Assembly: GCA_031296935.1 (NCBI GenBank)
Contig: JAVDPD010000008.1
Span: 62,001 to 126,000 of the forward strand
Length of the DNA: 64,000 bases
Origin: Cerasicoccus maritimus
GTDB lineage: Bacteria > Verrucomicrobiota > Verrucomicrobiia > Opitutales > Cerasicoccaceae
Direction of reading: 5' to 3'
Part shown: positions 26,619 through 35,376 of the stretch, one piece after another
How the letters are laid out: each line of letters starts with the position of its first letter
Position numbering within the stretch: position 1 is the stretch's first letter
Position numbers and translations under genes: made by a program
Notes under the pieces: generated by a model
Databases searched by the model: none
What the model was told of the DNA's origin: nothing
The model's input: the letters and a program-made list of their open reading frames with translations, nothing else

Positions 26619-27419
26619 ATGAGTCGAATCGGGTTAATCCTGACATTTCTAACGTTGTGTATTTTCTGGGCAGGCTGTGACGCCCAGAGTGGCAGCGTGG
26701 TCAATGAGACCGAGGAAAAGCATTATCAGCGCGGGCAGCGATTGCTGAGGGAGGGTCGTGAGGGCGAAGCTTTGAATGCGTTTCTCAAGGTAATTGATAA
26801 ACGCCCGGATGCGCCGGAGTCCCATTTGGAGGCAGGAATTCTCTATCAGCAGCATATTGGCGATCCCGTTTCTTCGATCTATCATCTGCGCCGCTACATC
26901 GAGCTGCGTCCGGATTCCGATGAGGCAGAAAAGGCGCAGCAGTTGATTGAGACTGCAAAAAAAGACTTTGCCCGGTCTTTGCCCGGGCAGCCTTATGATT
27001 CGGCCATCGAGCGTCTTGACCTTCTGGAAATGCTGGAGGCAGTGCGTGAAGAAAATAAGCAACTTAAACGCGAGCTAGCCGCAGTGCGCCAAGGGCAGGT
27101 CGTTCAAAATGGGTTGTCTTCACCGGGTAGTTCATCTCAGGGGAGCTCCCGCGTTTCCTACCAGTCATCTTCTCGACCTTTGGAACGCAGTTCCTCGACT
27201 GCGACATCTACCAGCTATACTCCTCCGCAACAGGCCCACGCTGAGACGCCCAGCAACACGCGTAGTTACACCGTCGTATCGGGTGACACCTTGACGCGTA
27301 TATCAGCCAAGGTTTATGGCGAGGCTGGTCGTTGGCAGGATATTTTTGAAGCCAATCGTGACCTTTTGCCCAATCCAAATGCGCTCAGAGTTGGGCAAAC
27401 CTTGAAAATTCCCCAATAG
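26619..27419 (+). CDS. LysM lipoprotein with TPR-like region
   Basis: 266 residues. The lipoprotein signal peptide ends at the lipobox FWAGC. Residues about 30-110 contain a TPR-like pair (YQRGQRLLREGREGEALNAF; LEAGILYQQHIGDPVSSIYH), then a short coiled coil, a Ser-rich linker and a C-terminal LysM domain (YTVVSGDTLTRISAKVYGEA, ending ALRVGQTLKIP) that binds peptidoglycan. Probably a periplasmic, peptidoglycan-bound scaffold. A GTG at 26562 overlapping the antiporter stop would give a longer N-terminus, but ATG 26619 gives a normal signal peptide. Confidence 0.85.
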   Translation: MSRIGLILTFLTLCIFWAGCDAQSGSVVNETEEKHYQRGQRLLREGREGEALNAFLKVIDKRPDAPESHLEAGILYQQHIGDPVSSIYHLRRYIELRPDSDEAEKAQQLIETAKKDFARSLPGQPYDSAIERLDLLEMLEAVREENKQLKRELAAVRQGQVVQNGLSSPGSSSQGSSRVSYQSSSRPLERSSSTATSTSYTPPQQAHAETPSNTRSYTVVSGDTLTRISAKVYGEAGRWQDIFEANRDLLPNPNALRVGQTLKIPQ

Positions 27420-27420
27420 C

Positions 27421-28578
27421 GTGAGCCTTTATTTCGATGCCAACGCCACAACGCCGCTCTTGCCGGAGGCGCGGGAGGCATGGTTGGCGGCAGTGGATGA
27501 GCATTGGCAAAACCCTTCCAGCCCGTCGCGCGCGTCCGCCCGGGTCCACGTACTACTTGAGCAGTCTCGCACGAAGATTGCGGATAGATTTGGGGTTTCT
27601 GCTGAGAGCGTGGTTTTTAATTCGGGTGCCACGGAAGGAAACCGGGATGTGTTAGCCTACATGCGCCGCATTGCCGCCCCGGGGCAGCAGCTTGCGCAGT
27701 CTGCCATAGAGCATCCCAGCGTCCGAGAAAATGCCCAGGAAATCTGGAGTGATGATGCGCTCGAATTACCGGTTGATGAGCAGGGACGTATTTCGCTGGA
27801 GTATCTGGATGAAACGTTGGCCTTAGGAAAATTTGCCTTGGTGTCACTGATGGCGGCCAATAACGAAACCGGAGTTGTTCAGCCTTGGCGTGAAGCGATC
27901 GATCTTTGCCATCGTCGCCGTGTCGCCATTCATGTAGATGCCACACAGTGGGTTGGTAAAGAGCCGTTGGCCGGGCTTGGGTCTGCAGATTTTGTTACGG
28001 TCAGCGGGCATAAATTTGGCGGGCCCAAGGGCGCGGGGTTTCTGATCGTGGCACCGGCTTTTTCGGGCTTTGCTGGCCAGCGGGGCGGGGCGCAGGAGCA
28101 TGATCATCGTGCTGGCACGGAGAATTATCCCGCAGTCGCTGCGATGATGGTGGCATTAAAAGTTAGTGACGATTTACTCAGAGGGGATGCTATTCAAGCA
28201 TGCTGTGGCAGAGATGCGTTTGAAGCCAAATTACTGGCAAATATCGAAGGCTTGCAAATTTGGGGGCAGGGAGCGCCGCGGCTGGCAAACACCTCAAGTC
28301 TCTGTCTTCCAGGCCATGAAAATTCGCGATGGGTGCGTTTGCTGGAGCAACGCGGCTTCGTGGTGTCCACGGGCTCTGCTTGCGCTACTGGTAAGGCTGG
28401 ACCCTCACATGTTTTGGCTGCGATGGGTATTTCCCCCGAATGTGCGCTCCAAACTGTGCGTGTTTCATCACTGCGGCGAACGGTTGCAGCGGATTGGGAT
28501 TTGCTAGCCAAGGCTTTTATTGATCTCTCTGAAAACGGTGGCAGTGCTACAGCTAACTCACAGGTTATCAGTATTTAA
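27421..28578 (+). CDS. Cysteine desulfurase-like aminotransferase (NifS/IscS family)
   Basis: 385 residues, fold-type I PLP enzyme. N-terminal YFDANATTPLLPEAREAW is the family signature. The PLP-binding Lys lies in VTVSGHKFGGPKGAGFL and the catalytic Cys in VSTGSACATGKAGPSHVL, so sulfur mobilisation from cysteine is likely. GATEGNRDVLAYMRRI differs from the usual GATESNN. The start is GTG, one base after the LysM gene stop, so the genes are probably co-transcribed. No IscU or Suf scaffold lies beside it; SufT is at 42307. Confidence 0.9.
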   Translation: MSLYFDANATTPLLPEAREAWLAAVDEHWQNPSSPSRASARVHVLLEQSRTKIADRFGVSAESVVFNSGATEGNRDVLAYMRRIAAPGQQLAQSAIEHPSVRENAQEIWSDDALELPVDEQGRISLEYLDETLALGKFALVSLMAANNETGVVQPWREAIDLCHRRRVAIHVDATQWVGKEPLAGLGSADFVTVSGHKFGGPKGAGFLIVAPAFSGFAGQRGGAQEHDHRAGTENYPAVAAMMVALKVSDDLLRGDAIQACCGRDAFEAKLLANIEGLQIWGQGAPRLANTSSLCLPGHENSRWVRLLEQRGFVVSTGSACATGKAGPSHVLAAMGISPECALQTVRVSSLRRTVAADWDLLAKAFIDLSENGGSATANSQVISI

Positions 28579-28743
28579 GGTGATTTTTTTGCCTGAATCG
28601 GGGGTTGTTTCTTCTGATCAAATTTTCTAAGTTGTTTCGAACCATAAATTCTGGAACCTACCGAACAGGCGCATTCCGCTTGCAATTCATTCAGTCGCTC
28701 AATTGATTTCCTGCTTTGCGGTTCAAGACTCGTCTCACACTCA

Positions 28744-29769
28744 GTGATTCCCTACGAAACATTTCATACGCTACTGCTTTCCTTCATCCTTCTGGTGGGG
28801 CTGGCGCTTTTGTGCTTGGGTGGGGACTGGCTGGCCAAAGGGGCGGCGAGTCTGGCTTTGATTTTAAAAATCAACCCCGTGATAGTCGGCCTGACAATAG
28901 TATCGATTTCTACCTCGATGCCGGAGATGATTACCGCATTTATTGCGGCTGCTGGCGGTAATAGCGGATTGGCAGTTGGCAACATAGTGGGGAGTAATCT
29001 GGGGAACGCTGGTTTGATTCTGGGCGTGGCTGCTTTGATTTATCCTATCTCGATTCAAAACCGATTGGTGAAACTTGAGGTACCGCTGCTGTTAATTGTA
29101 ACGGTTATGTTCACGCTGATGAGTATGGGCGGATTCCTGGCTGCAGGTGAGATTGGCCGTGTGGAAGGACTACTCTTGCTTGCCGGGGTTGCGGGATATT
29201 TGTTTTTTATGGTCATGCAGGCCAAGCGCTCGGGGCCGATGGAAACCAGTGAAATTGGTGAGGAGTTGGCGGATGAACTCAAGGATCCCATTGAGTCTGT
29301 AGGAAAGTGTGTCATACTCATCTTGTTGGGCTCTATTTTCCTTGCCCTTGGCGCAGAATTTTTGGTGGGCAGCGCAGTTCAGATTGCTACGCGCCTCGGT
29401 GTGAGTGATGTGCTGATCGGCTTAACTTTGGTGGCAATCGGCACGAGTTTGCCGGAGCTGGCTGCATCGGTGGCGGCCGCCTTGCGCCGGCAGAGTGATA
29501 TTATTGCGGGCAACATAGTGGGCTCGAATATTTTCAATATGCTGCTGATCGGTGGCTCAGTATCTACCTTTTTTCCACTTCAAGTGGAGCGCCGTCTCTT
29601 CGTTATCGAGTTTCCGTCAATGGTTCTGTTGACCCTGTTGCTCTGGTTTGCCTTCTACACTGAGCGTAAAGTCACACGGGTGGAAGGTGGATTCCTGGTG
29701 GTGCTCTATTTCGTAATTATTGGTCTGTCTGCCGCATCACAGATGGGCAAAATTCTGCCTGGTATTTAA
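28744..29769 (+). CDS. Calcium/sodium antiporter (CaCA family, YrbG type)
   Basis: 341 residues, ten hydrophobic segments in two inverted halves. Each half carries the alpha-repeat: VGLTIVSISTSMPEMITAFI with GNIVGSNLGNAGLILG in the first, and IGLTLVAIGTSLPELAASVA with GNIVGSNIFNMLLIGG in the second. The acidic residues that bind cations (E in PEM and PEL) are present. The central loop is charged. The protein exchanges Ca2+ or another cation for Na+/H+ across the inner membrane. The start is GTG at 28744. Confidence 0.93.
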   Translation: MIPYETFHTLLLSFILLVGLALLCLGGDWLAKGAASLALILKINPVIVGLTIVSISTSMPEMITAFIAAAGGNSGLAVGNIVGSNLGNAGLILGVAALIYPISIQNRLVKLEVPLLLIVTVMFTLMSMGGFLAAGEIGRVEGLLLLAGVAGYLFFMVMQAKRSGPMETSEIGEELADELKDPIESVGKCVILILLGSIFLALGAEFLVGSAVQIATRLGVSDVLIGLTLVAIGTSLPELAASVAAALRRQSDIIAGNIVGSNIFNMLLIGGSVSTFFPLQVERRLFVIEFPSMVLLTLLLWFAFYTERKVTRVEGGFLVVLYFVIIGLSAASQMGKILPGI

Positions 29770-29921
29770 GCGGCTTAAGCTGTCGGCTTAAAAGAGCATA
29801 TTGATGCGCGGGCAATCGCTTCGGCATCATGCGACACCACACCTTGTTTTGCTCGAAGGGGGGGGGGATAATTGCACCGTAAGGATTTGGTTTCCATTGG
29901 GCCAGGATTTCCAACTAGCAC

Positions 29922-29953
29922 TAAAAAACGGCGCTCCTGGGTGGGAGCGCCGT
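29922..29953 (-). terminator. Intrinsic terminator of glnA
   Basis: ACGGCGCTCC (29928-29937) and GGAGCGCCGT (29944-29953) are perfect inverted repeats. Read on the minus strand the stem is followed by six T (29923-29928 complement), 28 bases after the glnA stop. A run of ten G (29858-29867) lies nearby, between the two convergent genes, and is not part of any gene. Confidence 0.9.
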
Positions 29954-29981
29954 GTGAGTGTAGTAGTGGTAATTCTTAAAA

Positions 29982-31001
<1,020 letters not shown>

Positions 31002-31293
31002 AATCAGTTTTTATGGTTAGATAGATATGCTTGGATGCCATTCCTAATGGATTGGCTCTCCTCACTATCGGGTTTCTAGATGAAAAGGCACGTCGTAAAG
31101 CACCTCATGTGCCAAATAGGTGATCTGGTCGATACACTGCATAATTTTACTTATAGTTGAGCGATTTTAACCACCACATTGCCTGTGAATGAATTTCGTT
31201 CATGTCTTATGGCTAGAAGTTGGATTGAAATCAAGTCTATCTCCGCAGCTTTCATTCTGGAATTTTTGGGATACTTCCAGTTAAGTTAAAATA

Positions 31294-31737
31294 ATGCAGG
31301 GCAATAAAGATACCAAGCAGGCCAAAGTCCGGATTGGATATGATGGTCTGGTGCGCAAGAACTTCCTTGGACCAATGGCAAAGGAGCGTTTTGAAAATGA
31401 ACTCCGCGTGCTTAAATATCTGGAGGAAAAGGGCTGCGACTTCGTTCCGCGCGTAATCGATTGCGATCCGGACACTTTATTCATGGTGACTACCAATTGT
31501 GGTAAAGTCGTCGAAAGCATCAGTGACAACAAGCTCAAGGTTATTTTCGATGAGCTGGAATCCTATGGCGTACGTCACGAGGATAACTTTGCCCGCAACG
31601 TAACCTACAGTGCGCAGCTGGGGCGCTTCTGTTTGATCGATTTCGAGTTCGCGACCATCCTCGAAACTGGGGAGGGCCTCACGGTGGAAGAGGTCACGGA
31701 ATTCCGACTCGAACAACAAAGACGACAGGTTGATTAA
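31294..31737 (+). CDS. Minimal kinase-like protein (147 residues)
   Basis: Pieces of a protein-kinase fold are visible in a very small protein: a Lys-containing strand (LVRKNFLG), a helix with candidate alpha-C Glu (RFENELRVLKYLEEKG), a hinge-like TLFMVTTNCGKVV, then HEDNFARNV, which fits the catalytic-loop pattern HxDxxxxN, and LIDFEFATI in place of a DFG segment. There is no Gly-rich loop and the C-lobe is missing. It resembles the compact RIO/Bud32-like and phosphotransferase kinases. Its stop (31735-31737) abuts the ATG of the PP2C phosphatase gene with no gap, so the two are almost certainly co-expressed. Confidence 0.7.
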   Translation: MQGNKDTKQAKVRIGYDGLVRKNFLGPMAKERFENELRVLKYLEEKGCDFVPRVIDCDPDTLFMVTTNCGKVVESISDNKLKVIFDELESYGVRHEDNFARNVTYSAQLGRFCLIDFEFATILETGEGLTVEEVTEFRLEQQRRQVD

Positions 31738-32574
31738 ATGGAAACCGTAATTTCCTACAATGAGCCAACCGGTCTGCGCTGGTGGGGAATGACTGACAAG
31801 GGGCGCTTTCGAAAAAACAACGAAGACGCCTTCCTGGGCTTGAAGCTTGATGGGCGAGAAGTTTTTCGTTTGGGCAAAATCGGAGAAGCTCGCTTTGAGG
31901 CCGGTGATTTTATTTTCGCTGTCAGCGATGGCATGGGAGGTGCCAATGCAGGTGAGTTTGCCAGTCGTATTGCGGTGGATAAAATTACTCAGCTGCTTCC
32001 TTCTGCTTTTCGACTGAAGGCAACCGGGTTTCGTCGAGGCGGTACGGACTTTCTAGCCGAAGTTATAGAACAAATTCACGCTGAAATGCGCTGGCAGGGC
32101 CGAGCCTATGAGGAAACCAGTGGCATGGGCGCTACGCTCAGTATGTGCTGGTTTACGCCAGAGAAGGCCTACTTCGGGCACGTGGGTGACAGCCGAATTT
32201 ACCATTTACCGAAGGTCGGTGGCTATCAGCAGATCACTTACGACCACACTCCAGTCGGCGCTTTGGTGCGCGCCGGGAAACTAACCGAGTTGGAGGCGCG
32301 AATGCACCCGCAGAAGTCTCTTCTCCACATGGCGCTAGGAGGCCGTGTGGATAAGGTGGACCCACATCTTGGCCAAGTCCTTTACGAACCCGGAGACTGC
32401 TTCGTTTTCTGTTCCGATGGCATTTCTGATGGAATCAGTTCGCGCAAGATCGAGGACCTTGTGCGCACGCCATCGATAGTCGCCCAAAAATTCTTGCCCG
32501 CAGAGCGCTTGATCAAAGAGGCATGGGACATCTCCCGGGACAACATGACGGCCATTGTTGTGGAAGTGTTCTGA
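31738..32574 (+). CDS. PP2C-family protein phosphatase (Stp1 type)
   Basis: 278 residues. PPM/PP2C Ser/Thr phosphatases use two metal ions. All main motifs are present: TDKGRFRKNNEDAFLG (motif 1, metal Asp in NEDAF), FAVSDGMGGANAGEFAS, GMGATLSMCWFTPEKAYFGH, VGDSRIYH, ITYDHTPVGALVRAGKL, FVFCSDGISDGIS and DNMTAIVVEV. No membrane segment or sensor domain is attached. Directly downstream of a minimal kinase-like gene without intergenic space, so the pair may act on the same substrates. Confidence 0.93.
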   Translation: METVISYNEPTGLRWWGMTDKGRFRKNNEDAFLGLKLDGREVFRLGKIGEARFEAGDFIFAVSDGMGGANAGEFASRIAVDKITQLLPSAFRLKATGFRRGGTDFLAEVIEQIHAEMRWQGRAYEETSGMGATLSMCWFTPEKAYFGHVGDSRIYHLPKVGGYQQITYDHTPVGALVRAGKLTELEARMHPQKSLLHMALGGRVDKVDPHLGQVLYEPGDCFVFCSDGISDGISSRKIEDLVRTPSIVAQKFLPAERLIKEAWDISRDNMTAIVVEVF

Positions 32575-32668
32575 TATCTTGTGAGTGGCCGAATAAATCC
32601 TTACACGACCCCATGTCTTCGGACTTGCTAGGCCTTCGGCAAATGCTCCATGTTGAGTTTTTGCAGTA

Positions 32669-33943
32669 ATGGAAAAGTTCAAGCGACCTCAAACTAGGCT
32701 TCAGGCAAAACTGGCGCAAGGCAGCGGCATCGAGCGGCTGATGGATGACCTTGGTCGCTCTCTGGCCGAAGGCGCCGGGCATGTGCATATGTTGGGCGGC
32801 GGCAATCCTGCGCCCATTGCCGAAACGACCCATTGTTGGCGCCGGCTCATGCAGGAAATGCTTACAGACGCCCCGGAGCGCTTTGATCGGATGCTTGGCG
32901 TCTACGACCCGCAGAATGGAAACCAGCGCTTTATTCGCGCCATCGTTCAGTTGTTTAATGACGCTTATGATTGGGGCCTGACGGAGGACAATGTTGTTGT
33001 TACAAACGGAGGACAGACGGCCTATTTTTACCTGTTCAATTTATTGGCCGGAGAGGGTGATGCGGGGCTCCGACGCATACTGTTCCCGCTGATGCCTGAA
33101 TATGTCGGCTACGCGGAGCAAGGCATGCATCCAGAAATGTTTGTTGCCGCTCAATCCGTGATCGAGGAGCTGCCGGACGGCATGTTCAAATACCATGTCG
33201 ATTTCAATAATCTGCCCTGGGACGACTCCATCGCCGCCGTCTGCGTATCGCGTCCCACGAATCCTACGGGCAATGTGCTGACCGACAGTGAGATCCGCCG
33301 ACTTCATGCGCTTTGCCAGGAGCGCGATGCCTACTTGATTATCGACAACGCTTACGGTGCGCCTTTTCCGGATATGATTTTCACTGATATCCAACCGTTC
33401 TGGGGAGAGGATACGATCTTAACCTATAGCCTTTCCAAGCTGGGGTTGCCGGGCACGAGAACGGGGATAGTCATTGGGCCGCCGGAGATCTGTAAAGCTA
33501 TCAGCTCAATGAATGCCGTAGCCGGTTTGGCCAACGGTAATGTTGGTCAAGCTTTGACGCTCCCACTCTTTGAGTCGGGCGAGGTAGTCAGCTTGTCGCG
33601 AGACGTTATCCGCCCCTACTATCGAAATCGAAGCCAGCGTGCAGTGTCGATCGTGCGCGAGGCGATGGCTGGCTTGCCCTGCCGCATTCACTTATCAGAA
33701 GGGGCACTGTTCCTCTGGCTTTGGTTTCCGGGGCTTCCTGGTGGTGCTGACGCGCTTTACAGCGATCTCAAGGAAGCCGGTGTGCTCGTGGTCCCTGGGC
33801 ATTTCTTCTTCCACGGTTTGTCAGAACCCTGGCCACATGCTGAAGAGTGCATTCGTATCAATTATGCTATGAACATTGATGCGCTTCCCGAAGCGTTGGA
33901 AATCATGGCCAATGTTGTGCGAAATCGCTTCGATCTCGGCTGA
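32669..33943 (+). CDS. avtA: Valine--pyruvate aminotransferase
   Basis: 424 residues, fold-type I PLP aminotransferase. AvtA interconverts valine and alanine with their keto acids. N-terminal HMLGGGNPAPIAETTHCW and YDPQNGNQRFIRAIVQLFND are typical of AvtA, SRPTNPTGNVLTDSE is the substrate/PLP region, and the Schiff-base Lys is in LTYSLSKLGLPGTRTG. The C-terminal VLVVPGHFFFHGL agrees. It lies about 95 bp after the phosphatase gene, in the same direction; whether it shares their transcript is unclear. Confidence 0.92.
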   Translation: MEKFKRPQTRLQAKLAQGSGIERLMDDLGRSLAEGAGHVHMLGGGNPAPIAETTHCWRRLMQEMLTDAPERFDRMLGVYDPQNGNQRFIRAIVQLFNDAYDWGLTEDNVVVTNGGQTAYFYLFNLLAGEGDAGLRRILFPLMPEYVGYAEQGMHPEMFVAAQSVIEELPDGMFKYHVDFNNLPWDDSIAAVCVSRPTNPTGNVLTDSEIRRLHALCQERDAYLIIDNAYGAPFPDMIFTDIQPFWGEDTILTYSLSKLGLPGTRTGIVIGPPEICKAISSMNAVAGLANGNVGQALTLPLFESGEVVSLSRDVIRPYYRNRSQRAVSIVREAMAGLPCRIHLSEGALFLWLWFPGLPGGADALYSDLKEAGVLVVPGHFFFHGLSEPWPHAEECIRINYAMNIDALPEALEIMANVVRNRFDLG

Positions 33944-34045
33944 TTCCCACACACTGTGGTTTGGTGTTTTGCCTGCATTCATGCGGGGTAGGGCGAGATG
34001 CTGTTTCACTTTGGAAAACTTTTTATAAAAAAACGAAAAAAGCAC

Positions 34046-34075
34046 TTGCCAACATAGTGCCCGAGTGACTTTATT
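34046..34075 (+). promoter_or_regulatory. Probable sigma-70-type promoter of tRNA-Arg
   Basis: TTGCCA (34046-34051) and TTTATT (34070-34075) are separated by 18 bases and lie 19 bases upstream of the tRNA start. Both differ slightly from consensus. Confidence 0.5.
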
Positions 34076-34094
34076 CTCGGCTTTCTCACCTCAA

Positions 34095-34171
34095 GCGGGG
34101 CTAGCTCAATTGGATAGAGCACCTGACTACGGATCAGGAGGTTAGGGGTTCGACTCCCTTGCCCCGTGCCA
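34095..34171 (+). tRNA. tRNA-Arg (ACG)
   Basis: A complete 77-base cloverleaf. Acceptor arm GCGGGGC pairs with GCCCCGT (first pair G-T), the D arm is GCTC/GAGC, the anticodon stem CCTGA/TCAGG holds loop CTACGGA with anticodon ACG, the T arm contains GGTTCGACTCC, and CCA is encoded at the 3' end. The ACG anticodon, deaminated at A34 to inosine, reads CGU, CGC and CGA. Mobile-element remnants begin about 320 bases downstream, consistent with a tRNA-adjacent accessory site. Confidence 0.97.
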
Positions 34172-34291
34172 CTCAGAAGTTGCTGATTGGTAATCGCTTA
34201 GGAATGTGATTGGAGGAGTGAAATTAGGAGACTGGTGGGTGTAGTGCCAGTTTTAGGGCCAGAAGGTTTGTGTAGACTTTTTCGCGAACAC

Positions 34292-34495
34292 TTACCCGTT
34301 TTTGAGCTTTGAAAGCTTAGATAATGCAGTGGCTGTCGCTGCGAAATAAAATATTCCTATCCAAATGTTTTCCGTCTTCGTTATTATCCAGGCACCTCCC
34401 CCAAATAGGATTAAAAAACACAGACTCCCCAGAGTAAACCCACCGCAGATTCCAGCTTCTAAAGAATAATCGTTATATGGGTTTGGATAGGTCAA
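34292..34495 (-). CDS. Possible small membrane protein next to IS remnant
   Basis: A 67-residue frame with two hydrophobic segments (GICGGFTLGSLCFLILFGGG and IGIFYFAATATALSKL). It can start at TTG 34495, which overlaps the last codons of the decayed IS30 transposase, so its true N-terminus may have been lost or altered by insertion. No family is recognised, and the absence of an ATG makes this a weak call. Confidence 0.35.
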   Translation of the reverse strand: MTYPNPYNDYSLEAGICGGFTLGSLCFLILFGGGAWIITKTENIWIGIFYFAATATALSKLSKLKNG

Positions 34496-35120
34496 GCGGC
34501 GATTCGATGTTTTAGTTTGTGTGGTAACAGGAAGTGAAGGGGTTTGCGTGGGCGTTGGTTGAGTTCGGCTTCGATGTGGGCGAGGCTAACGCTCACGTCG
34601 CTCAATCACCGAGGGCCGTTTTTCAATGCCCACACGGTTTGGCAGCTTGCCGCGGCTTGCTTTATTCTTATGGCGATAGCGGCGTTTGCCGTTGATGCGC
34701 AACTGCCGATAAAGCTGTCCTCCACGCGCTCGGTCAGCCTGGATGAACGAATAGATACTCGTGCGCGAAGGGGCAGCTTGCCCCTCTCGGCGCAAGGCTC
34801 CGCTAATCTGCTCCGGGCTGTGCTTAAGGGCCAAGCGTTCGCGCACAACCACTTCCGTATCGCCCTCAATCACGCATGAGCGGGAACGCTTGCGCCACTG
34901 GCGATAAACGGCCTTCTCATGAGCCTGCTTCGGGCGATAAGCAGTAAGCCCTCGGTTGCGACGCAGCTCCTTACTGATCGTTGACTGAGAAAAACCTATG
35001 CAATAGGCGATCTCGTGCTGGCTGATTCCGGCTTTACGCATGCGATAGATTATGTGACGATCCTCTTCGCGGAGGCGACGGTGGGTCTTATTAGGTATCT
35101 TGGTTGTAGGAAACCGCCAT
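34492..35120 (-). pseudogene. Decayed IS30-family transposase
   Basis: The intact frame (34586-35041) encodes the N-terminal part of an IS30-type transposase: an HTH typical of the family (GISQHEIAYCIGFSQSTISK, then ELRRNRGLTAYRP) and a following conserved segment (LALKHSPEQISGALRREG). The DDE catalytic core is missing. About 30 bases beyond its stop, in another frame, a fragment of the C-terminus (AHIEAELNQRPRKPLHFLLP) remains and ends at 34492. Upstream, codons for LREEDRHIIYRMRKAG continue the N-terminus but reach the candidate ATG at 35120 only after a frameshift. So the copy carries an internal deletion and cannot transpose. Confidence 0.85.
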
Positions 35121-35151
35121 GCTGAAGCCTATCGGAGCCATCCGCCACTTT

Positions 35152-35370
35152 TCAAAAACAACAGTGGCTGTACTTGACCGACAACCGCTGCTGTACTGTT
35201 GCAACAACCGCTGCTGTGTTGCCGCAGTACAGCAGCGGTTGTTTTGCTAACACAGCATAAGGGTTTTTCGAAAGAACCGAGTAGGCTTCTCGAAGGTACA
35301 GCAGTAGGCTTTTCCGAAGTACAGCAGTAGGCTTTTGCGAAACAACCGTATAGGCTTTTCAGAAAAGCCC
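35152..35370. repeat. Tandem and inverted short-repeat array
   Basis: Two kinds of repeat are packed here. Bases 35181-35198 and 35225-35242 form an exact 18-bp inverted repeat (ACAACCGCTGCTGTACTG), with a further diverged CAACCGCTGCTGT copy in the loop and another before it. Then four to five imperfect tandem units of about 23 bp follow: units at 35280-35302, 35303-35325, 35326-35349 and 35350-35370 share AGTAGGCTTTTCCGAAGTACAGC-type sequence, ending in short hairpins. The array lies between the two mobile-element remnants and contains no gene. Confidence 0.7.
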
Positions 35371-35376
35371 GCCTAG

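Noticed and set aside
29858..29867. G10 tract as a phase-variation site
   Set aside because: It lies between convergent genes and outside any reading frame or recognisable promoter.
35280..35370. CRISPR array candidate
   Set aside because: The roughly 23-bp units abut with no unique spacers between them and vary in sequence, and no cas genes are in the window.
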